Shown in pieces: positions 53,301-54,365 of a stretch of 54,365 nucleotides of DNA (the first letter of the stretch is position 1; each line of letters opens with the position of its first letter). A program made the translations under genes and the position numbers. The stretch is from Thermodesulfobacteriota bacterium (GTDB taxonomy: Bacteria; Desulfobacterota_D; UBA1144; Nemesobacterales; CSP1-2). Under the pieces are notes generated by a model, which ran no database searches, was not told the DNA's origin, and worked only from the letters and a program-made list of their open reading frames with translations. The DNA lies in NCBI GenBank assembly GCA_036397855.1, contig DASWID010000122.1:1-54365 (forward strand). The letters are read 5' to 3'.

Positions 53301-54365
53301 ACACGCTTTCTGTCACGAAAAACGGATCTGGTACCGGAACGGTTACAAGCAACCCAGTCGGTATAGACTGCGGGGTTGATTGCACAGAGGATTATGATGA
53401 AGACACGTTTGTTACGCTTACTGCAACCCCAGATCCGGGATCAATTTTTGCGGGTTGGACGGGAGATCCTGACTGCACAAATGGCGTAGTTAGACTGACC
53501 GCAGGTAAGAACTGTATAGCTAATTTTAATGTACCTCAGTTTACTCTATCAATTAATAAAACTGGAACGGGAAGCGGTACCGTTGGCAGCAGCCCAGTGG
53601 GAATAGACTGTGGCGCTGATTGTGCTGAGGATTACGATGGTGGAACAACAGTGAATCTTACAGCGACTCCAGATCTAGGATCAATTTTTGCCGGTTGGAG
53701 TGGGGATGCCGGTTGTGCAAACATGGTTACAATGGATACAGACAAGAACTGCACCGCTACCTTTGATATCGAGACATTTACTTTAACAGTAAATAAAACT
53801 GGAACGGGAAGCGTTACTCTAACAAGCAGCCCAGCGGGAATAGACTGCGGAGCTGACTGTACTGAGGATTACGTTGGGGGTACAAATGTAACAATTACGG
53901 CAACGCCTGACCCAGGGTCCACATTCGACGGCTGGAGCGGAGATTGTGATGTTAATGGAATGGTTACGATGGATGCAGCCAAGAGCTGTACCGCAACTTT
54001 TAGTACTTCTTCACAGCTGTTTACCCTCTCTGTGAGCAAATTTGGAACCGGTACGGGAACTGTTACTAGCAGTCCCGCTGGGATTGATTGTGGAATAGAT
54101 TGCACGGAGGACTATGCAATAAATTCTCAAGTCACGCTTACACCGACTCCTGATGCTGCATCAGTTTTAATTGGTTGGAGTGGCGGAACGGATTGCTCGG
54201 ATGGTTTCGTTTTAATGGACGCAGCTGAGTCTTGCATTGCCATCTTTGATCAAGCTTGTGACTGTAGTGCTCCTAATGCTATTCTTGGAACTAGTGGAAA
54301 AGATACCCTTAGGGGATCAAGAAATGACGATATCATCTGTGGTTTTGACGGTGATGATACTGTAC
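47333..54365 (+). CDS. Giant secreted mosaic protein: RHS/YD repeats, InlB-B-like repeats, YVTN propeller, RTX-like start (3' end outside window)
   Basis: One frame is open from the ATG at 47333 to the window edge, at least 2,344 codons; I translated it through without finding a stop or frameshift. A signal peptide (KSLSKYSLLLLIFSVFFK) comes first. Residues ~40-1000 form an RHS/YD-repeat shell: an N-terminal SPEEYVNIFSGNLLLTHTD RHS-type domain, then YDxxGR motifs such as TYDPLGRMKSM, SYEYDLLGNITRV and NYDADGRIL. At ~1004-1685 there are about eight cysteine-bearing InlB-B-like repeats (GTVTSxPxGIDCGxDC ... GWSGDPDC ... KTCxATF). A YVTN propeller lies at ~1687-1985 and four more such repeats at ~1988-2305. 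The visible end, TSGKDTLRGSRNDDIICG, looks like RTX calcium-binding repeats. Probably secreted or surface-displayed; whether it carries a toxic C-terminus is unknown. Confidence 0.85.
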   Translation, partial: MKSLSKYSLLLLIFSVFFKPDDLIAIGENYDELGFKKNKTYVKFSPEEYVNIFSGNLLLTHTDVILPGNGGFDLKIQRTYNSKLYADFTNIDNPTIAGLTLGSLGLGWDMHFGRISDYGLTVVNDPNEFFLQMPDGSIHPIYNNDHPNINSHVNSTYITEDFWKIDYDQANDRYVMTLTDGTEYTFSRRVTNGFSYSFLYVTSIRDKNGNEITIEYYDCCNMSNNDPDTGIISTCPDTNLASKTRHIKTVTDSVGRVIDFAMLNSSCRGNAISSIDANGNVYNYHYFPGDDSPSTTWLHWDGGSGRLLMEVQPPIGPSWQYFYDVDPNDSEPDGELISVTYPSGGVAQYDYETIVLDLLNSPSATSPVQFRMITSRTTSGRNITSGTWVFDYDPLNLQDITTVTDSCGNKEVYKFFGLRTGSFNGGWSIGLLNNKEVRDSVNLIFQTDNNMWTSYRISNDGIDPIASTTGIFLPLLDGETITRDGVDYLTDFTYNRFYDSPTQIAETGEISRTTDITYFEDLAAGNYIIGKPLITTFTFGTESKTISNTYDISGNLLSEDNFGVITEFSYHPDGNLEWQRNARGFYSNFDQYSFGVAGRIRLGSSDDLATDPAIIESRTINWEGTISSFTNGRGHTTSYTYDGLNRLTSMTPPPSGEAQTTIEYDNLSAQSMIIRKIDSFVQHFLDGFGRPIGALSTTGVQTEIDYDACGRKVYESLPFDLVTPNVGESFTYDPLGRMKSMTHPDSTKIDLSYSENSVTVKNERNINTTLNYASFGDPDEKRLSSVLDANNNTTSYEYDLLGNITRVDSPQGNDRVFTSNSKNFLISESHPESGTTMFGHDEIGNVTSKTNADGKAIGFEYDRLNRLTLVDHPTGEDDVILDYDDASNRTLMESGSASYSYAFQYDQSNRLTRQDVNIGGVSYSVDFIYDGKNNLILSIYPSGEVVDYNYDADGRILHIPPVAGNFAYHASGAPVHFDNEIGVSSDFTYDNRSRLKTLQVSRTFPYLLVSKEGLGGGTVTSNPLGIDCGSDCAFLSGAEGTEITLTATPDPDSNFVSWGGDPDCTDGMVTMMGTKVCMATFALKASQETLTITKDGSGTGTVTSSPPGIDCGSDCTENYDVNTEVTLTATPDAGFSFNGWSGDPDCSDGMVTMDASKTCNATFGLQQFTLDVVNLSDGFGSGTITSNPSGISCGGDCSEAYGENTQVTLTPMPDPGSQFGSWSGVADCLDGMVTMDSDKSCGATFVKFFTLTIQKNGTGSGTITSNPSGIDCGLDCSESYGANSIVSFNITPDPGSTFVGWSGPSGCPTSPTSSVLMVSDLACTATFDLLPSNQFSLNVTKVGAGRVTSSPLGINCGGDCTEIYDEGTSVTLTPNADAGWVFAGWSGDPDCSDGNVLMDVNKTCNATFDTSSQQFTLTVDIFGFGRVIAFNGALPAGIDCRKVGILGPVSGSDCSETLPVSTDLSLEINTLSTCPPGFMQFCTNPEVDYNSTFIKWAGDPDCLDGEVELDSNKTCIGVFTPYLLTLSKSGSGTVARSPAGNTCTTFADCDRYYEPGTIVDLTAIPNAGNFFSGWTGDADCSDSGLIMDEKKSCTANFGVLPPNSFALTVLKSGGGKGTVTSLDTGIDCGPDFHEVYSENTMVTLTPNADPGSVFVGWSGGTDCSGSVVRMDASKICTAEFDLLFDLTQPAVYVANNAADTLSVIDSLTQTEVASVPGVGDGPNGIAVSPDGTRVYITNFSDDTISVLNTENLKLVDTFASGDGPHFPAISSDGTRLYVPNRNANSVSIIETSNNTLVDTLTVGNFPFGVAIDPLGTYVYVSNTSSDNVSVIDSSTNSVIATIIVGDGPRQIAVSPDGTRAYVANWGSDTVSIIDTISHTVVDTVNVGNGPYGVAFSPDGANVYITHDLDVFVLVIETVSNTVVDTISVSSSLGVAVSDDGTNLYVTNDLDDTVTVVETLSNTIVQTVGVGDKPTGVAFRPGNDPSPPQQHTLSVTKNGSGTGTVTSNPVGIDCGVDCTEDYDEDTFVTLTATPDPGSIFAGWTGDPDCTNGVVRLTAGKNCIANFNVPQFTLSINKTGTGSGTVGSSPVGIDCGADCAEDYDGGTTVNLTATPDLGSIFAGWSGDAGCANMVTMDTDKNCTATFDIETFTLTVNKTGTGSVTLTSSPAGIDCGADCTEDYVGGTNVTITATPDPGSTFDGWSGDCDVNGMVTMDAAKSCTATFSTSSQLFTLSVSKFGTGTGTVTSSPAGIDCGIDCTEDYAINSQVTLTPTPDAASVLIGWSGGTDCSDGFVLMDAAESCIAIFDQACDCSAPNAILGTSGKDTLRGSRNDDIICGFDGDDTV
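50348..52385 (+). repeat. First array of InlB-B-like repeats (about 8 units, 75-110 residues each)
   Basis: DNA-level and protein-level tandem repeats within the giant gene. The unit consensus has four near-invariant Cys: GIDCGxDC, (D)PDCxDG and KTC. Units start near 50348, 50599, 50834, 51077, 51335, 51575, 51899 and 52139. Units 4, 6 and 7 are more diverged, and unit 6 carries a Pro/Cys-rich insertion. The repeats generate long spurious minus-strand frames. Confidence 0.8.
52397..53277 (+). repeat. YVTN-type beta-propeller repeats inside the giant gene
   Basis: About seven ~42-residue repeats with the pattern VYVANxxxDTxSVIDxxTxxVxxTxxVGxGPxGIAVSPDGT. They are adequate for one closed seven-bladed propeller. 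They split the InlB-like repeats into arrays of eight and four units. Confidence 0.8.
53294..54258 (+). repeat. Second array of InlB-B-like repeats (4 units)
   Basis: Four closely similar units starting near 53294, 53535, 53770 and 54010, with the GTVTSSPxGIDCGxDCTEDY core. They are more alike to each other than to most units of the first array, which suggests a recent expansion. An RTX-like stretch follows from about 54265. Confidence 0.75.

Noticed and set aside
50257-54105. Several minus-strand frames of 78-149 codons opposite the giant gene
   Set aside because: They recur with the InlB-like repeat period, share the same QSIPxGLLVTVP peptide, and are the antisense of a well-supported coding frame.
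1-54365. tRNA or rRNA genes
   Set aside because: I looked for T-loop-like GTTCRAnYC stretches with matching acceptor stems and rRNA cores by eye in the intergenic regions and saw none; a tRNA scan would be decisive.

Overview
The window reads as a piece of chromosome from a Gram-negative (diderm), moderately AT-rich bacterium. Diderm markers are a TonB-dependent receptor, LapA, an MlaE permease and several lipoproteins with clear lipoboxes. The order aroA-cmk-rpsA-sppA-HIT-lapA, an apgM-type phosphoglycerate mutase, and two LLM-class flavin/F420-type oxidoreductases resemble Deltaproteobacteria-like lineages (Desulfobacterota, Dadabacteria and relatives). I cannot place it more finely from sequence alone. 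No tRNA, rRNA or CRISPR array was seen.

Layout. 1-1.5 kb: the cut 5' end of apgM, an orphan VapB-like antitoxin with a collapsed toxin frame behind it, and two small unknown ORFs. 1.5-10 kb (minus strand): lipA, then a compact housekeeping series aroA-cmk-rpsA-sppA-HIT-lapA, and fabH. 10.6-18.5 kb (minus strand): a vitamin B12 uptake locus. It starts at a sigma70-type promoter and a cobalamin riboswitch with a visible ribosome-binding-site sequestering platform, then btuB, a beta-propeller lipoprotein, a BtuF-like protein without signal peptide, a secreted BtuF, BtuD and BtuC. 18.7-28.4 kb: accessory metabolism (two LLM oxidoreductases, an NmrA-like reductase, a CBS protein, an oligopeptide-binding lipoprotein, threonine ammonia-lyase, a cysteine-rich lipoprotein, a rhodanese) and a truncated msrA. 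28.4-33.1 kb: a three-gene biotin-dependent acyl-CoA carboxylase operon plus coaE. 33.4-39.7 kb: a phosphoesterase, an excisionase/PIN toxin-antitoxin pair, gltX, glutaredoxin, a DUF47-Pit phosphate transport pair, and a lipoprotein-MlaE pair. 39.9-46.8 kb: an MFS exporter, DoxX, a NupC transporter, a TetR regulator with a promoter/operator upstream, a group-2-like sigma factor and mtgA. 47.3 kb to the end: one uninterrupted giant open frame of at least 2,344 codons, cut by the window edge, combining a signal peptide, RHS/YD repeats, two arrays of cysteine-bearing InlB-B-like repeats around a YVTN beta-propeller, and the start of an RTX-like nonapeptide region.

The most interesting points are four. 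(1) The beta-propeller lipoprotein inside the riboswitch-led B12 locus, an architecture recalling Bacteroides BtuG. (2) The giant mosaic surface/secreted protein. (3) A family of composite palindromic elements built from period-8 outer arms and period-7 inner arms, which sit between genes and supply the last codons of btuF and coaE. (4) The three-way RNA switch in front of btuB. All functional statements are from sequence motifs and family knowledge; nothing was searched against a database.
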